Of a DNA stretch of 64,000 bases, positions 1-11,628 are shown piece by piece (position 1 is the stretch's first letter; every line of letters begins with the position of its first letter). The translations under genes and the position numbers were made by a program. Source of the stretch: Cordylochernes scorpioides (taxonomy: Eukaryota; Arthropoda; Arachnida; Pseudoscorpiones; Chernetidae). Under the pieces are notes generated by a model. The model was not told where the DNA came from, did not search any database, and saw only the letters and a program-made list of their open reading frames with translations. The stretch spans positions 40,310,164-40,374,163 of the forward strand of contig CP092874.1 of NCBI GenBank assembly GCA_030710605.1, in the 5' to 3' direction.

Positions 1-118
1 TTTTTATATCAAATTTATTATTATTGTACCCCACCGCTTTTATTTCTAAGTCTATTATTTTATTTGTTAAATCTAATTTTCCATGGATTAGAAGGAAATG
101 AGGGTGAGGATCCCGAAG
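1..118 (+). pseudogene. LINE family L copy I, ORF1 piece left of the copia insertion
   Basis: From about base 70, frame 1 reads an RNA-binding-domain segment (NLIFHGLEGNEG) that matches the ORF1 of the second family copy at about 60,090-60,130 (NLVFYGIEGTED). It belongs to a LINE ORF1 protein of the coiled-coil plus RRM type that coats element RNA. The frame runs into the copia target site and resumes, in frame, after base 4829. Bases 1-69 do not resemble the corresponding part of the other copy, so a 5' break or another insertion lies there or left of the window. Confidence 0.7.
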
Positions 119-123
119 AGTCC
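119..123. repeat. Target-site duplication AGTCC of copia-1, left copy
   Basis: AGTCC precedes the copia left end here and recurs directly after its right end at 4825-4829. Five base pairs is the usual duplication size for Ty1/copia. The LINE ORF1 frame is continuous across the pair, which independently supports the ends. Confidence 0.85.
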
Positions 124-372
124 TGATATAGGCTTAGCAAAAATACGATGTTTTCCCTTTTAAGGATTTCTATTTGTTTTTGTACTCACGTAGTTACGAG
201 GACATCCCTTTAGATAAAAACAAATATATATTTATTTAAGGAACGACTTGTTCCATTACATATTGTTAAAACAAGTTAGCGATAAACATAACAGAAAGGT
301 TGAAAGGTAGAAGTTGGAAGTTGCGACGTCATAGTAGTGACGTAGCATCGATGATGATTAAAGTCAAAGTTT
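124..372 (-). repeat. copia-1 3' LTR
   Basis: These 249 bp match 4568-4816 almost base for base (first visible difference tgatataGgc against tgatataAgc). The terminal 8 bases present in the other LTR (ending GCGTAACA) are changed here, where the sequence passes into a purine-rich tract on the - strand (GGAGGGAATTTTTTGGG) that probably includes the polypurine tract. LTR divergence is very low. Confidence 0.88.
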
Positions 373-389
373 CCCAAAAAATTCCCTCC

Positions 390-895
390 TTACTTTGTCT
401 TTATTCCCACGATGCTGAGGTTCTCCAGGTGTTTCTTCATTTGGTCTCGGGATAGGTCCTTTGTGAAGATATCCGCCTCCAGGTCCTGAGATGGCTTGTA
501 CAGAAGGCAGATGTCTCTGGATTCATAACAGTCTCTCAAGAAGTGGTACTTTCTGTTGATATGTCTACAGCGACTGCTTTGTTTAGGGCTGGAGATCCAG
601 TTGATCAATGACTGACTGTCTGTATAGATCGCAGTTGGTTTTTCCATGAAATTCCATTCTTCCAGCTCTCGTAACAGGTTTATTATCCACTTGATTTGAC
701 AGCAGCTTTCACAAGCAGCTATCATTTCCGCTTCCATTGTGGAGAGGGCGACGAGTGGTTGTTTACTACTTTTCCAGTCTATAGTTGCTTCGCCGAGCTT
801 CAAAACATATCCGCTGTAGGATTTTCCATCATGATTGGTCGACCAGCTGGCATCGGTGTAGGACTTAAGGATTCCAGTCTTTCCTCTTTCAAATT
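390..895 (-). pseudogene. copia-1 RNase H domain
   Basis: The - strand frame ending at 390 reads the copia RNase H C-terminal half: TMEAE (catalytic E), YTDSQSL (catalytic D) and ADIFTKDLS. The first catalytic aspartate (YTDASW in the right frame) lies at about 860-890 but is out of frame with the upstream RT, so a one-base indel near 880-900 disconnects RT from RNase H. RNase H would degrade the RNA strand of the cDNA hybrid. The element is inactive for this and other reasons. Confidence 0.85.
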
Positions 896-2746
896 CACTC
901 CTAGGTCAATTGTTCCTCGTAGGTATCTCATCACTCTTTTGATTGCTGTCCAGTGAATCTGTTTTGGTTGTCTGGAGTACTGTGAAAGTTTGCTAGTTAT
1001 GTAAGCGATGTCGGGTCTGGTGTTAACAGCTAGAAACATTAGCATTCCAAGGGCTTCTTGGTAAGTGTGCTGATCACAATTGTCATCTTCAATATGATTG
1101 TCCAAATTGATTTCTTTGGAACCTGGTGTTGGAACTTCCTTACAATTTTCCATTCCATATTTCCGCAATATTTGTTGTACATAGTGGCTTTGCTGTAGCG
1201 AAATTCCCTCCTTGTCTTGTATGATCTTGATTCCCAAAAACATGCCTTTACATGTTACATCCTTTATTTCCAGGTGATGTCTCAATTTATTGATGAATCT
1301 GTTTGAGGTATCTTCAGAATCTGAGACAGTGATAAAGTCATCAACATATATCCATACATAGAGGTATTTGTCTTCATTCTTCCATTTAAATAGGCAAGGA
1401 TCAGATTTAAGTTTTTCCAGTCCACAGTCTTGAAGTACTTGACTGAATTTCTCATACCACGATCTTCCGGATTGAGGTAGACCGTAAATACTTTTGTTGA
1501 GTTTGCAAACTTTGTTTCTGTCTTGAACAAATCCAGCAGGTTGTTCCATGAATATTGTGTTTTCAATGTTTCCATTTAGATAGGCTGCTTTCACATCAAA
1601 TAGTTTAATGACTGAATCTTTTGTTGCTGCCATTGACAGAATAGTCCTGAGGGTGGCATTTTTAATTACAGGGCTGAAACTTTCGTTGTAATCCCTTCCT
1701 GGGATTTGGTTGTATCCCATTGCAACAAGTCTAGCTTTGTAAGTTTTGTTTTTGTTTTCTTGGTCTTCAGATATTTTGAACACCCATTTACTTTTGACAA
1801 CTTTAGCGTTTACAGGTCTAGGTACCAGTTCCCATACTTGATGCGAGTACATGTTCTGTATTTCCTCAAGCATTGCGTTCTCCCAATGTTTCTTGTCTTC
1901 GCATGCGATGGCTTCATCATAGTCTTTCGGAATGGTTTCATTCGTAGCCAGAACGTAGTCATCGAATCTTTTAGGTATTGTTCGAGTTCTTTGTGGTCTG
2001 TCTGATCCACTTGACTCTGTCTGTCTGTTGATCATGGTATCTGGTGCTGGCTCTTCAATATCAACATCTGATAGAACATGATTGTCCAGTTGTTCATCCT
2101 CCTGAATGAAGAAATATGTGTCAGTATCCTTATTATTATCAATTTGTTTCTCTTCCGATATGACATTATTGTTCTCTCTGAAGTGAATGTCTGCGGTTTC
2201 AAGAATAACTCTCGCTGTGATATCAAATACTCGATAAGCTCTTCTGCATCTTGAATAGCCTACAAATATTCCTCTCTTAGATTTAGCTTCTAGTTTGTGT
2301 CTTTGATGATTCTCGAGTTTATAGAAGACTTCACAACCAAATCTCATGATGTGAGAGACGGATGGCTTTTTACGTTTCCATTTTTCCATAGGGGTAATGT
2401 CTGGGTCATTGGTTGTGGGAGTTAGATTGTACAGATATGCAGCTGTATTCATAGCTTCTGCCCAGAAGTGTAGGGGTAATTGGGAATCTGCCAGAAGTGT
2501 TCGGCCTTTGTCTAATAGTGTTCTGTTAGCTCTTTCAACTCTCCCATTGCTTCTTGGGGTGTACGGTGTAGTTAGTTCTTGTTTAATTCCTTTGGATTCT
2601 ATAAAGGTTTCAAGGTTTTTATTGATAAATTCTGTTCCATTATCTGTTCTAAGTCGTTTTAGTTTTGAGTTTAGCTCGTTTTCTCTCTTTACAATAAACT
2701 TCTTCAAAACTTCTGCTGCTGGGAGTTTATCTTTGAGAAATTCTAC
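800..2746 (-). pseudogene. copia-1 integrase C-terminal half and reverse transcriptase
   Basis: Reading from 2746 down, the frame shows the integrase core residues LRTDNGTEF and PRSNGRVERANR (second D and E of DDE), the copia-type connector, then RT starting at KSKWVFKI, with SFSPVIKNATLR, FDVKAAYLNG and the polymerase box YVWIYVDDF. The RT ends in DIAYITSKLSQYSRQP and LRGT. RT copies element RNA into cDNA in a cytoplasmic particle, and integrase inserts it. The 5' part of this frame is cut by the assembly gap, and its last residues before 800 are out of frame. Confidence 0.9.
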
Positions 2747-2846
2747 NNNNNNNNNNNNNNNNNNNNNNNNNNNNNNNNNNNNNNNNNNNNNNNNNNNNNN
2801 NNNNNNNNNNNNNNNNNNNNNNNNNNNNNNNNNNNNNNNNNNNNNN
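2747..2846. other. Assembly gap of exactly 100 N
   Basis: The gap splits the copia-1 integrase core. The right side ends at DGFSRRIF and the left side resumes at VEFLKDKL; in copia integrases these blocks are nearly adjacent. The true missing length is therefore probably a few codons, not 100 bp. Confidence 0.95.
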
Positions 2847-4451
2847 AAATATTCTCCTAGAAAATCCATCTACGATGGTCAAGAAATATTTACTTCCGCC
2901 CAAGGAGTTTATTCTCATTGGACCACAGAGATCGACATAAATGGCTTCAAAGGGGCAACTTTCCTGATTGCTATCTGTGTGAACATAGGGTACTTTGGTC
3001 ATTTTTCCCAAGGAGCAAGCATCACATTGATCAAGGGTACCATTTATAGAGTCCAAGCCTTTTAGAAGATTGTTCTTCAAAATCAGGTCTAATTTGTTGT
3101 CACTCGGATGTCCTAACCTTCTGTGCCATGCAGTCCTAGAATTGTCCTTTGAAATCAAGCAATGTTCATTTGGAACATGAGTTGCTTCAGGTAAACGTGA
3201 TAGGTTCAATGTGTACATGTTACCATCAAAGTTGCCTGTTCCTATTAGCTTGTCATCAGAAGAGTATATGTATGCTCCTTCAGAGTTCAAAAGAACAGAG
3301 TTCCCTCTTCTTACTACGCTTGGAATGGACATTAGATTTCCTTTCAGGTGTGGTACATGGAGGAAATTATGTAGGGTTACAGCGTTGTTAAGTTTGTCCT
3401 TACCTTGTACAGTAGCTTGGATTAATCCTGTTGAGGCAGATTCGATGTGTCTCCCTTCTTCCGCCACTTGTATGCTTCTTCTCTCCTCCGTCTTGTGCTC
3501 GATCCATTCACCATGGGAAGTCATGTGGCTTGTGCACGCAGAATCAATTATCCACACGTCCTGAGTCGTCGGGCGTTCCTCCCTTGTGATTACATGTAGT
3601 GTGTATTCTGAAGTGGAGTCTCTTCGTTGGGATGGTTCCTCCGTTCGTTCTTGGATTGCTGATCTGGCCGTGTCTTTGTTTTGTTTTGGTCCTTTATGGT
3701 AGTTCCTTGTACTGGCCATGTTATTTTTGTTTGTTGTATTATTTTGATTTCCTTTGTTGTTAGGGTTGAACCAACAGTCTTTCTTGAAATGTCCTTTTCT
3801 TTTGCAAATGTAGCATGACTTTTCTTTGAATTGGTTGCCTGATGATCTGAAAGCATTTTCATGAATTTTGCTTCTGTCCTGTCTTTTCTTCTCGAAATCC
3901 AGTAGAGCTTGTCTCAAGTCTGGTAAGGAGATTTCTCTGTTTATTGACAGTGCTGCTGTGATCGTGTCAAAGTTAGGTGTGAGTCCTTCAACAATGTATC
4001 GTACAAGTTCTCTTTCTGTTACAGTCTTTCCTAGCTGGGTGATCTCTTATATCAGTTTCTGTGCTCGTACAATATACATGTTAACATTTTCATTTGGGTT
4101 CAATTTTAGTCTGGCTAGATCCAACATTAGGTCTATCCTTTTATTTTCTAGAGATCCTTCAAACCTTTTCTTTATGTCGTACCAAATTCTTTTGGCCCTT
4201 TTATCGCCTCGAAAGATGATTGTTAAGTCATCCGAAAGTGACAATATTATTAGGCTGTATGCTTCCCGATTCTTTTTCTTCCAAATATCATATTCTAGTT
4301 TATTTTTTGTAAAGTCTGGCTCGTCATTAACAATTACGTCCTCGAAGAGATCTTTTGAATCTAGAATTGCTTCCATTTTTATGGACCACGTTGTATAGTT
4401 GTTTTCTGTTAACTGTTCGATTTTTGCTAAGTTATATGTATCCATTTTCAT
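2847..4451 (-). pseudogene. copia-1 gag, zinc knuckle, protease, GAG-pre-integrase and integrase N-terminal half
   Basis: The frame opens at ATG 4451 (MKMDTYNLAKIEQL), just inside the 5' LTR. It reads a copia gag with NYTTWSIKME and SLENKRIDLMLDL, then an in-frame TAA at 4047-4049 (AQKLI, stop, EITQLG), then a CCHC knuckle CYICKRKGHFKKDC, the protease box WIIDSACTSHMTS (DSA in place of DTG/DSG), the GAG-pre-integrase WHRRLGHPS with a Cx2C pair, and integrase VDLCGPM with its first catalytic D. All parts share one frame apart from the single stop, so this was one polyprotein. Confidence 0.9.
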
Positions 4452-4537
4452 TCAATTTTTCTTTCTAAATTGGCGGTTAGTCCAATTATTTAATTTCTTT
4501 TTGATTTAAATGGATCAATTGGCGGTTAGTCCAATTC

Positions 4538-4564
4538 GCGCGCCCAAACCACGCTGTGCTACCA
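4538..4564 (-). promoter_or_regulatory. copia-1 primer-binding site
   Basis: Next to the 5' LTR the - strand reads TGGTAGCACAGCGTGG, one base from the site of the second copia element (TGGTAGCAGAGCGTGG, near 29,180). It begins with TGG as expected for pairing to a tRNA CCA end, and lies three to four bases inside the LTR. The tRNA is probably initiator Met or a similar species, but this was not checked. Confidence 0.65.
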
Positions 4565-4567
4565 AAT

Positions 4568-4824
4568 TGATATAAGCTTAGCAAAAATACGATGTTTTCC
4601 CTTTTAAGGATTTCTATTTGTTTTTGTACTCACGTAGTTACGAGGACATCCCTTTAGATAAAAACAAATATATATTTATTTAAGGAACGACTTGTTCCAT
4701 TACATATTGTTAAAACAAGTTAGCGATAAACATAACAGAAAGGTTGAAAGGTAGAAGTTGGAAGTTGCGACGTCATAGTAGTGACGTAGCATCGATGATG
4801 ATTAAAGTCAAAGTTTGCGTAACA
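4568..4824 (-). repeat. copia-1 5' LTR
   Basis: This partner of 124-372 starts TGATATAAGC and ends GCGTAACA on the + strand, giving TG...CA termini on both strands. It is followed immediately by the AGTCC duplication at 4825-4829. As the 5' LTR of a - strand element it would hold the promoter. Confidence 0.88.
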
Positions 4825-5548
4825 AGTCCTACTCCACTATAAAACAGATAATTGTCGACAAGATGCAGATACAGGAGAAAATTAATATCTTACAATGCTG
4901 TCGGTTGTCCAAAAGGGCTAGGGCTCCACTCCTTGTTAGCATTCCTGACCACAATGAAAGAATAAAACTATTTAAGAATACATTTAAGCTTAGAAACTTT
5001 AAAATATACATAAGTAAAGACTACACTCTTGGGGTCAGAGAACAACGTAGAATATTGATCGCCAAAAGAAAATAACTTTTAACAAGTGTAACTTTTGCGA
5101 AATTAAGAGACAACAAGTTGATTGTCGCAGGCATAAAGTACCAAGTCGTAAATGGAAAAAATGTCAGTCCAAATGGGGCTGAATTATAGCAGATAAACAA
5201 AAATAATCTAGAGAAAAAATGTAAATATTTAAAAATGAATAAATCTAACCAACATATACCTTTTGATGGAAATCAAAACAAAGCCTGTCCACCCAATAAA
5301 ACACTTAAACCTAATATAAACTTTACAATTACACACCCACGAATCGATGTTGACAGCTCAGAAACTTTACAGCCATTGCAAAATAAAATACATACAAATA
5401 AATGTTCACAAAAAAGTTCTGAGAACAAAAAGATAAAAGATTTCACTATAAAAGCTAAAAAAACTTTAAAAATGTATTTCTAATTACTTGAAATCTGCTA
5501 AATGTAAAAATTATATTGACATTTTATACTGGAACATAAATGGATACA
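4825..5548 (+). pseudogene. LINE family L copy I, ORF1 C-terminal part and start of ORF2
   Basis: After the copia duplication the ORF1 frame continues through SIPDHNERIKLFKNTFKLRN and GVREQRRILIAKRK, meets an in-frame TAA at 5073-5075, then continues with FAKLRDNKLIVAGIKYQVVNG to a stop near 5189. This is the RRM/C-terminal domain order of L1-type ORF1 proteins and aligns with the second copy at 60,500-60,790. A basic, Asn/Lys-rich stretch follows (5235-5483, no recognised domain). The endonuclease start LYWNINGY appears at about 5518-5540 in another frame, where the R1-like element cuts in. Confidence 0.8.
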
Positions 5549-8090
5549 TTTATTTTTTTTTTTTTTATTGTTACAAAAGCACGAAGTCCAAAGGACTATT
5601 GTGCTGTGCTAGTATTATTTATATATATATGATTAATTATTTACACGATGGATTAGTATTGTTTTGTAAATTATTGTACAAATAGTTTTAAACTTAACAA
5701 AGTTCTCATAAGATAGAGTATATACACAAAGAGAATTTGGTAATGTTTCAAAGTATCTACATACAATTTGATTAGTCAGAGGGCAAGATAAAAGAAGATG
5801 CTCTGGTGATTCAACATCTAAGCGGCATTCACATGTTGGATCATTGATAGCATTCAGTTTGAATAGGAAACTTAAGAAGGGTCCTTTGCCAGTTAAGAAT
5901 AAAGTAGTGAATTTATCAGAAGAAATGAAATTTGGGACAGCAATTGGAAAGAATTTCTTGAACAGTTCATTAGATTGAGAAAGATAAAACTTAAATTTTA
6001 GATCCAGATATAGTTTGTTTAATTCTTTTTGAAGGGGTTTTTTGAGTGTTCGATCTGTGAGAGAATTTGTCATATTATACTTTGTTTGTAATAATTCAAG
6101 ATAATCGGACAGTAAAGGGGTTTTCGCTAGTATATGTGTGATGTAAGAAGATGAAGTCCTATAAGCATGAATGCATCTAATAAGAATTTGATATTGTATA
6201 GAATTCAACTTGGATGTTTTTGCTGCAGTAATAAAAGGAAACCAAATATTTGATGCATAGCTTATTGTAGAGCGTATCATAGCTTTATATAAGATCAATC
6301 TACGTCGAGTATCAATGCCCCAAGTACGTGCACATAATGAGAATAATATATTCTTAAGTTTCGTAGCTTTCATAATTATATTGTCAACATGTGTTCCAAA
6401 ATTAATCTTATTCCTTTGTCTATGATTTTTAAAAATAACTCCCAAAATTTTAACAGTTTCTGATGGTTGAATTATTTTTCCATCAAAATTAATGGGCAAT
6501 TTTTCATAGTTATGTAGATAGAGTATACCTGTTTTGTTTGGACTTAGTGAAAGTTTTACCTTTTCACACCATGCTTTGATTTTTATTAAACATTTGGTAA
6601 TATTATACTGAAGATCATAGATGTTTGAACTCCATACCACAAATGTCACATCGTCCGCGAAAGCAATTACTCTAGTAAAACTTTCGTTAAAAGATAAGTT
6701 GAAATCATTAAGTAATATATTCCAAAGAATAGGAGAAATAATACCACCCTGGGGACATCCCTTATTTATCTTTTTTATACACTTTACATTAGTATATTTA
6801 AACTCTACACTCCGGTCTTCAAAGTAAGAATTAATTATTTTTATAAGTACCGCTGGAAAATTTGCCTTGTCCAATTGTTGGAGAATTGCCGGATGCCATG
6901 CGTTGTCGAAAGCTCCGCTGATGTCCACTGTTACTATTGCCGTATTTTCTGTTTCTCTTTTCAGAAGACTTAATTTAGTTATTTCTTGTAAAGCAGAGAT
7001 TGTTGATTTTTCTTGTGTAAATCCATGTTGAGCAGGATGCATAACATTATTACTATTAATATGATTTAAAAGTTCAATATGAATTAGACTTTCAAAAATT
7101 TTACCTAAATTAGAAGACAAGCTTATAGGGCGGTAAGCTTTCGGATCTTTATAATTTTCTTTATTAGGTTTTTTTATAATCATTACTGCAGACTTTCTCC
7201 AGGCCTCCGGATAATAATTAAGTCCCATACAAGCATTGAACAATTTTGTTAACACAGGAGATATATGATGAACTGCCGTTTTGATCATCTGATTGCTTAT
7301 ATGATCTATTCCTGGAGCCTTGCCATTTTTAAGTTTTTTAATTATTGAACAGATTTGAATATTATCAAAATAAACGATTTTATCATTAGAAAAAGTATAA
7401 CTCTTGTCTCTGATTAATTTATGATAGTTTGTGTCAGAAGATTGACAGTCATTCGGAAATAGAGAAGATAAAAGATTTTTCATTTCTGATTCGAGCACAT
7501 CTTGAGATACATCTAGAATTGGTAAATCAAAAGACCTAGGAGAAATTTTTTGTTTAAAGGTTTTGTAAGTATTACCAAAAGGAGATGTATTTTCAACTTC
7601 CTCCAGGAATACCCTCCAGCTTACATTTCTTGTTTTTCAATAATATTCATATACTTATTTCGTATTTCTTTATACATTTTTTCATCAACTAGCTGTCTAT
7701 TAGACCGTTTACCCCGATAATATAGATTTCGAACATATTTAAAATGATTTTTAAAAAGTTCCAGTTCATCCGTCCACCAATTAAATGGATTATTATTTAA
7801 ATATTTTGGTTTTAATCGTAGAGATGCATATGCAGCTTCAATTAATATATCAGTTATGAGAGAAACTACACAGTTTATATCGTTTATATTTTCTATTTTA
7901 CCTAATTTCATCATTGCCTCATTTATCCTAGACACATTGATTGCCTGCTCATATTTTTGCCAATTGGCTCTTTTTTCTTGAAAATACCATGTAGAATTAT
8001 TTTCATGTAATAAACTTTCTGTTTCCAGACTAATGTCGAGTGAGATTGCGTGATGGTCTGTGATTTGCGAAAGATTTAACGTTTTCCATC
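5549..8090 (-). mobile_element. R1-like LINE (family R, copy I), 5'-truncated, inserted in LINE L
   Basis: On the - strand this runs from the end of an AP-endonuclease domain (TDHHAISLDI) through RT to a poly(A) tail seen as the T tract at about 5549-5567. Its position between the LINE L endonuclease start (to about 5545) and its continuation (from about 8099) shows that it inserted there. A target duplication is at most two or three bases. The 5' half of the endonuclease and all of ORF1 are absent, as is usual for incomplete LINE reverse transcription. Confidence 0.88.
5633..8088 (-). pseudogene. Family R copy I ORF2: endonuclease C-terminus, RT and C-terminal zinc motif
   Basis: The frame from about 8088 to 7621 reads the end of the endonuclease (ITDHHAI) and the linker (NPFNWWTDELELFKNHFKYV). 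It is shifted by one base near 7620 and then reads to 5633. RT blocks seen are GKAPGIDHISNQ, YRPISLSSNLGK, TVDISGAFDNAW, KGCPQGGIISPILWN and the active site VIAFADDV. FADD replaces the YADD of the full copy at 13,779-16,838. A CxC...H...C motif (CECRLDVESPEHLLLSCP) lies near the end. Apart from the frameshift and truncation it is well preserved. Confidence 0.9.
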
Positions 8091-9400
8091 CATTAACAAG
8101 TATATGAGAGCTAGTTCATTGTTTGATCTTCTCGATTATGTAAAACATTATCATATTTTTGCACTTGCAGAAACTTGGCTCGACCGCAATATACAAGTTG
8201 ACATACATGAATTTACTATTTATGAATCGCTGGCTACAAGATGCTGCAAGACTGGAAGACCGTCTGGTGGAATACTGGTTGGAATAGGTAAAATGCTTGC
8301 AAATTATATTTACAAAATAGTAATTGAGCCTAACTGGATTTCAATTTGTTTTAAACAAACCTCTGTATGTAAACTATGTATACTAGTCGCATATTTACCA
8401 CCTGGTGATACTTTTAAACTCAACTTAAACAAACTATTTAGGTTTATTGAGGAAAGATTATTATGTGGCTATGAAATAATGATGGCGGGTGACCTTAACA
8501 GATCTATGGGCGGTTTTCACAATGTATTTGCGCTCTCTTCAAATATTTTCTCACAGCGTAATTCCAGTGATAAGATGATCTCTCCAAATGCAACCCATTT
8601 TGTTGAGTTCCTCGACAATAGTTTACTGACAATGTTAAATGGAAGATCGATAGCAGATCAAAATGGCAATTTTACTTACATCTCAGACCGTGGCTCTTCG
8701 GTCTTGGATTACTTTGTGGTGACCCCCTTGCTTTTGGATCTAATTGAGAACTTCCAAGTCGAATGCTCTCCATACTCGGACCATTTCCCTATTACCTTGT
8801 CTGCCCTTATAGTGCCCGGTTCTGATCGCAGAATTACTTCATTACAGTCGATGGTGAATTACTCGAGACATACAAATCCAACACCTTTAACAAGTTATAG
8901 ATGGACACATAAAAACTCACAGTTTTTCTCGCAGGCACTAAATGAAATACACCTGAATTGGAGTCACTCAATAGATAGTACAATGAGGCTTTTAACTGAT
9001 AAAATCATTGATACTATGGGCAAAGCGGGGATGCAGAGAAGATCTAAATAATCGAACCCAAATTCAAAGCCCTGGTTTGATCGAGAATGTTATCTAACAA
9101 AAAAGAATACTAAATCCCATCTTAAAATCTACCTGAAATCAAAAAAAGAAACAGACCGTGTTAACTATATTTCAAAAAAGAAATTCTATGCTGCATTAAT
9201 TAGAGATAAAAAGAAAAAATACTACCAATCACTGCATGTAAATTTATCAAGCAATACTTATGACTCTAAAAACTTTTGGAAAACAATAAGCATTTATAAA
9301 AAAAAGAAGTTTCATTCAAGGAAACATTTCGCTTCAAGAATGGCACCAATTTTACGACAAACTACTCTCATCTGAAACATCAACAGAATATATCCTTCCT
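8091..9400 (+). pseudogene. LINE family L copy I ORF2: AP-type endonuclease and linker
   Basis: This resumes the endonuclease cut at 5548. It shows FALAETWLD (metal-binding E), VAYLPPGD, MMAGDLNRS, the DRGSSVLDYFVV box and SPYSDHFPIT (catalytic SDH). The domain nicks target DNA to prime reverse transcription. An in-frame TAA stands at 9049-9051, after which the same frame continues (PWFDRECYLTKKN). A frameshift in the A-rich run near 9299-9325 then shifts reading to the RT frame. The second copy at 60,941-61,892 aligns throughout. Confidence 0.88.
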
Positions 9401-11389
9401 ATGTTAAACACGCTTTCAGTGGATACAGGCTTATTGGCGGAAATTACAATGAAGGAGATAATAGAAGAAATCTCGCGTTCAAAGAACTGTAAGGCAGCTG
9501 GAATCGACGAGGTCCCAAACGAAGCAATTAAGCTCCTTCCCCACAGTTACTTACTGTTACTAAAGGATCTATACAACAGAATACTAAGATCAGCTGTATT
9601 CCCATCCTCCTTCTCGAAGTCTATTATTCATCCGATTTTTAAAAATGGCGATTCTGATAATCCATCCAACTACCGCGGAATCTCACTGCTGAGCAATTTA
9701 GCGAAACTATTTATAGCAATACTTAGGTCCCGCCTAGTCAAATGGATTGAAACTAATGATATTATCCCAGAGAATCAGGCGGGCTTTAGATCTGCTCACT
9801 CATGTCAAGATCATATTTTCATATTGACGTCTGTAATCCAACTTGCCCTAAGGAAGAAAAGAGGTAAATGTTACTCCTTCTTCGTAGACTTAAAAAAAGC
9901 TTTTGACACGGTTCCTCACGCATTGCTATGGACAAAACTAGTCAAAATAGGACTGAATCACCGATTTGTCAACTTAATTAAATGTTATTATGAAGACATG
10001 ACCGCTGCGGTTCGTTGGAACAATTCTATCACTGAATTCATTGAAATTCGTTCGGGGGTGCTCCAAGGTGACCCACTATCCCCATGCCTATTCCTACTCT
10101 TTATTAATGATTTGATTAAAATATTCGATGACTCGGGGTTGTCAGGAATATACTTTCCCAATTTCGGAAACATACACCTCCTCCTATATGCCGACGATAT
10201 TGTTTTGATTGGTGATTCTAAAATAAACCTTCAATTGAAAATCAATATACTGAAAACCTATCTAGAAACTAACTTACTAACTCTGAACGAAAACAAGTCA
10301 AGAATAATGGTTTTCCGTAATGGAGGAAAGGTGGCGCGTTCAGAAAGATGGTATTGGGGTCAAAGTCCTTTAAGTGTTACATCAAAATATACGTACCTGG
10401 GCTACCCGCTAACCCCTTCGATTTCTTTCACTCAAGTTGCCTTAAATTATAGAGGCAGGACCATGGCCGCGATGGGTGCAGTGGGGGAGATTATTTTGAA
10501 GTCCAAGCTCAAATCCTTCCATGCAAGTATGAGATTGTTGGATTCTATGATCTTAACAGTCCTACTCTATGCGGCTCCAATCTGGGCACATGATCAGGCC
10601 TTAATCTTAGATAGAAGCCAGGATACCTTTCTCAGACGTTTTCTGTGCCTTCCAAGCTATACTCCGGGCTATATTTTGAGGGCCGAAACAGGAAGAAACT
10701 CTCTTGATATCACAGTGAAAAAACTAACTTTAAAATTCTGGACTAGAATTCTGAAAATGGACGGCAGCAGGCTACCTTCAATTTGTTTGGCACATTTGTG
10801 GGACATTTCAATTTCTTCAAAACAGAATATCGGATTGGTAAAAAGTATAACAGAGCTACTTAATAACACCGGCTTCTCATGGCTTGTTGGATGTACAGAC
10901 TTCAATATTCTACAAAGATACATCCTGCTAATTATTAGAACGGCAACCGATCAGTCCTTGCAGCTGGATTATGTAAGAATAAGAAAATCAATACTCTACT
11001 CTCACTATAAATACTTTCATTCATCACCTACAATGGAAAGCTATCTGAATGACAATATCCCCCTAACCTCAAAGAGAATCATTGTACAAGTAAGAAGCCT
11101 TTTTGTAGTACAGAGAATTAATCATGTTTCACTATTGAAAACTAAGACCATAAAATGCACCTTATGCAACGGTGAATTTAGTCTCGATTTTCCACACTAC
11201 ATGTTCTACTGTACGGCAATGGAAGAAGAAAGATAAATTCTTCGTCAAGAGACCGGCTATAATAGCAATTCGCCTTATGTTTTAATGGCAAAAGTCGTAA
11301 AATCCAGACCCTTTGCATTCGCTTTTTATAAATACTGGAAATCAGCTCAATCAAAATATTTAGCACAGACACCGGATCCAACTCGATAA
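9401..11389 (+). pseudogene. LINE family L copy I ORF2: reverse transcriptase and C-terminal domain
   Basis: The open frame from 9401 to 11,236 encodes 611 residues: KAAGIDEVPNEAIK (about 31-44), SNYRGISLLSNLAKLF (89-104), FVDLKKAFDTVPH (161-173), GVLQGDPLSP (219-228) and the catalytic LLYADDIVLI (261-270). A C-terminal CTLCN...FPHYMFYC zinc-like motif follows. The stop at 11,234-11,236 looks premature, because the same frame stays open and protein-like to about 11,389. Upstream it connects to the endonuclease only through a frameshift. Clade within the L1/CR1/I range is not settled by eye. Confidence 0.9.
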
Positions 11390-11528
11390 TTGATCGAGGT
11401 CAATACCCAATATTTGTATATAACTACGATGCTAATTTGTTATTTATTTATTCTGTTCTACAGGGAGAATCCTGTATGGCACGTGTGCCCAATAAAGGCT
11501 ATTGTTGTTGTTGTTGTATTTGTTAAAT
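11390..11528 (+). repeat. LINE family L 3' end with polyadenylation signal and (TTG)n tail
   Basis: The short 3' UTR ends in CCAATAAAGGCTATTG followed by a TTG repeat at about 11,503-11,516. A terminal short tandem repeat instead of poly(A) is typical of several LINE clades. Nothing else is seen to 11,628. Confidence 0.7.
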
Positions 11529-11628
11529 GGTACCTTCAGAAAAAAAAGCAATACTGAGAAATATTTATTTTGTTATTTTCAGTGCATTTTAAATAAAAGC
11601 TTTTTTTAAAAAGTGTTTTTTATAATTA

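Larger units (their letters stand above)
124..4824 (-). mobile_element. Ty1/copia LTR retrotransposon (copia-1), broken, nested in LINE L
   Basis: Two LTRs of about 250 bp bound an internal region coding on the - strand for gag, zinc knuckle, protease, integrase, reverse transcriptase and RNase H in copia order (integrase before RT). Ends are TG...CA on the right LTR, with AGTCC duplicated outside. A primer-binding site follows the 5' LTR. It is dead: an in-frame TAA interrupts gag (4047-4049), a frameshift lies in RNase H (near 880-900), and a 100-N assembly gap lies in integrase. Confidence 0.93.

Noticed and set aside
4815-5483. Two short ORFs as possible independent small genes
   Set aside because: The first aligns with LINE L ORF1 in the second copy, and the second is the poorly conserved inter-ORF region of the same element.
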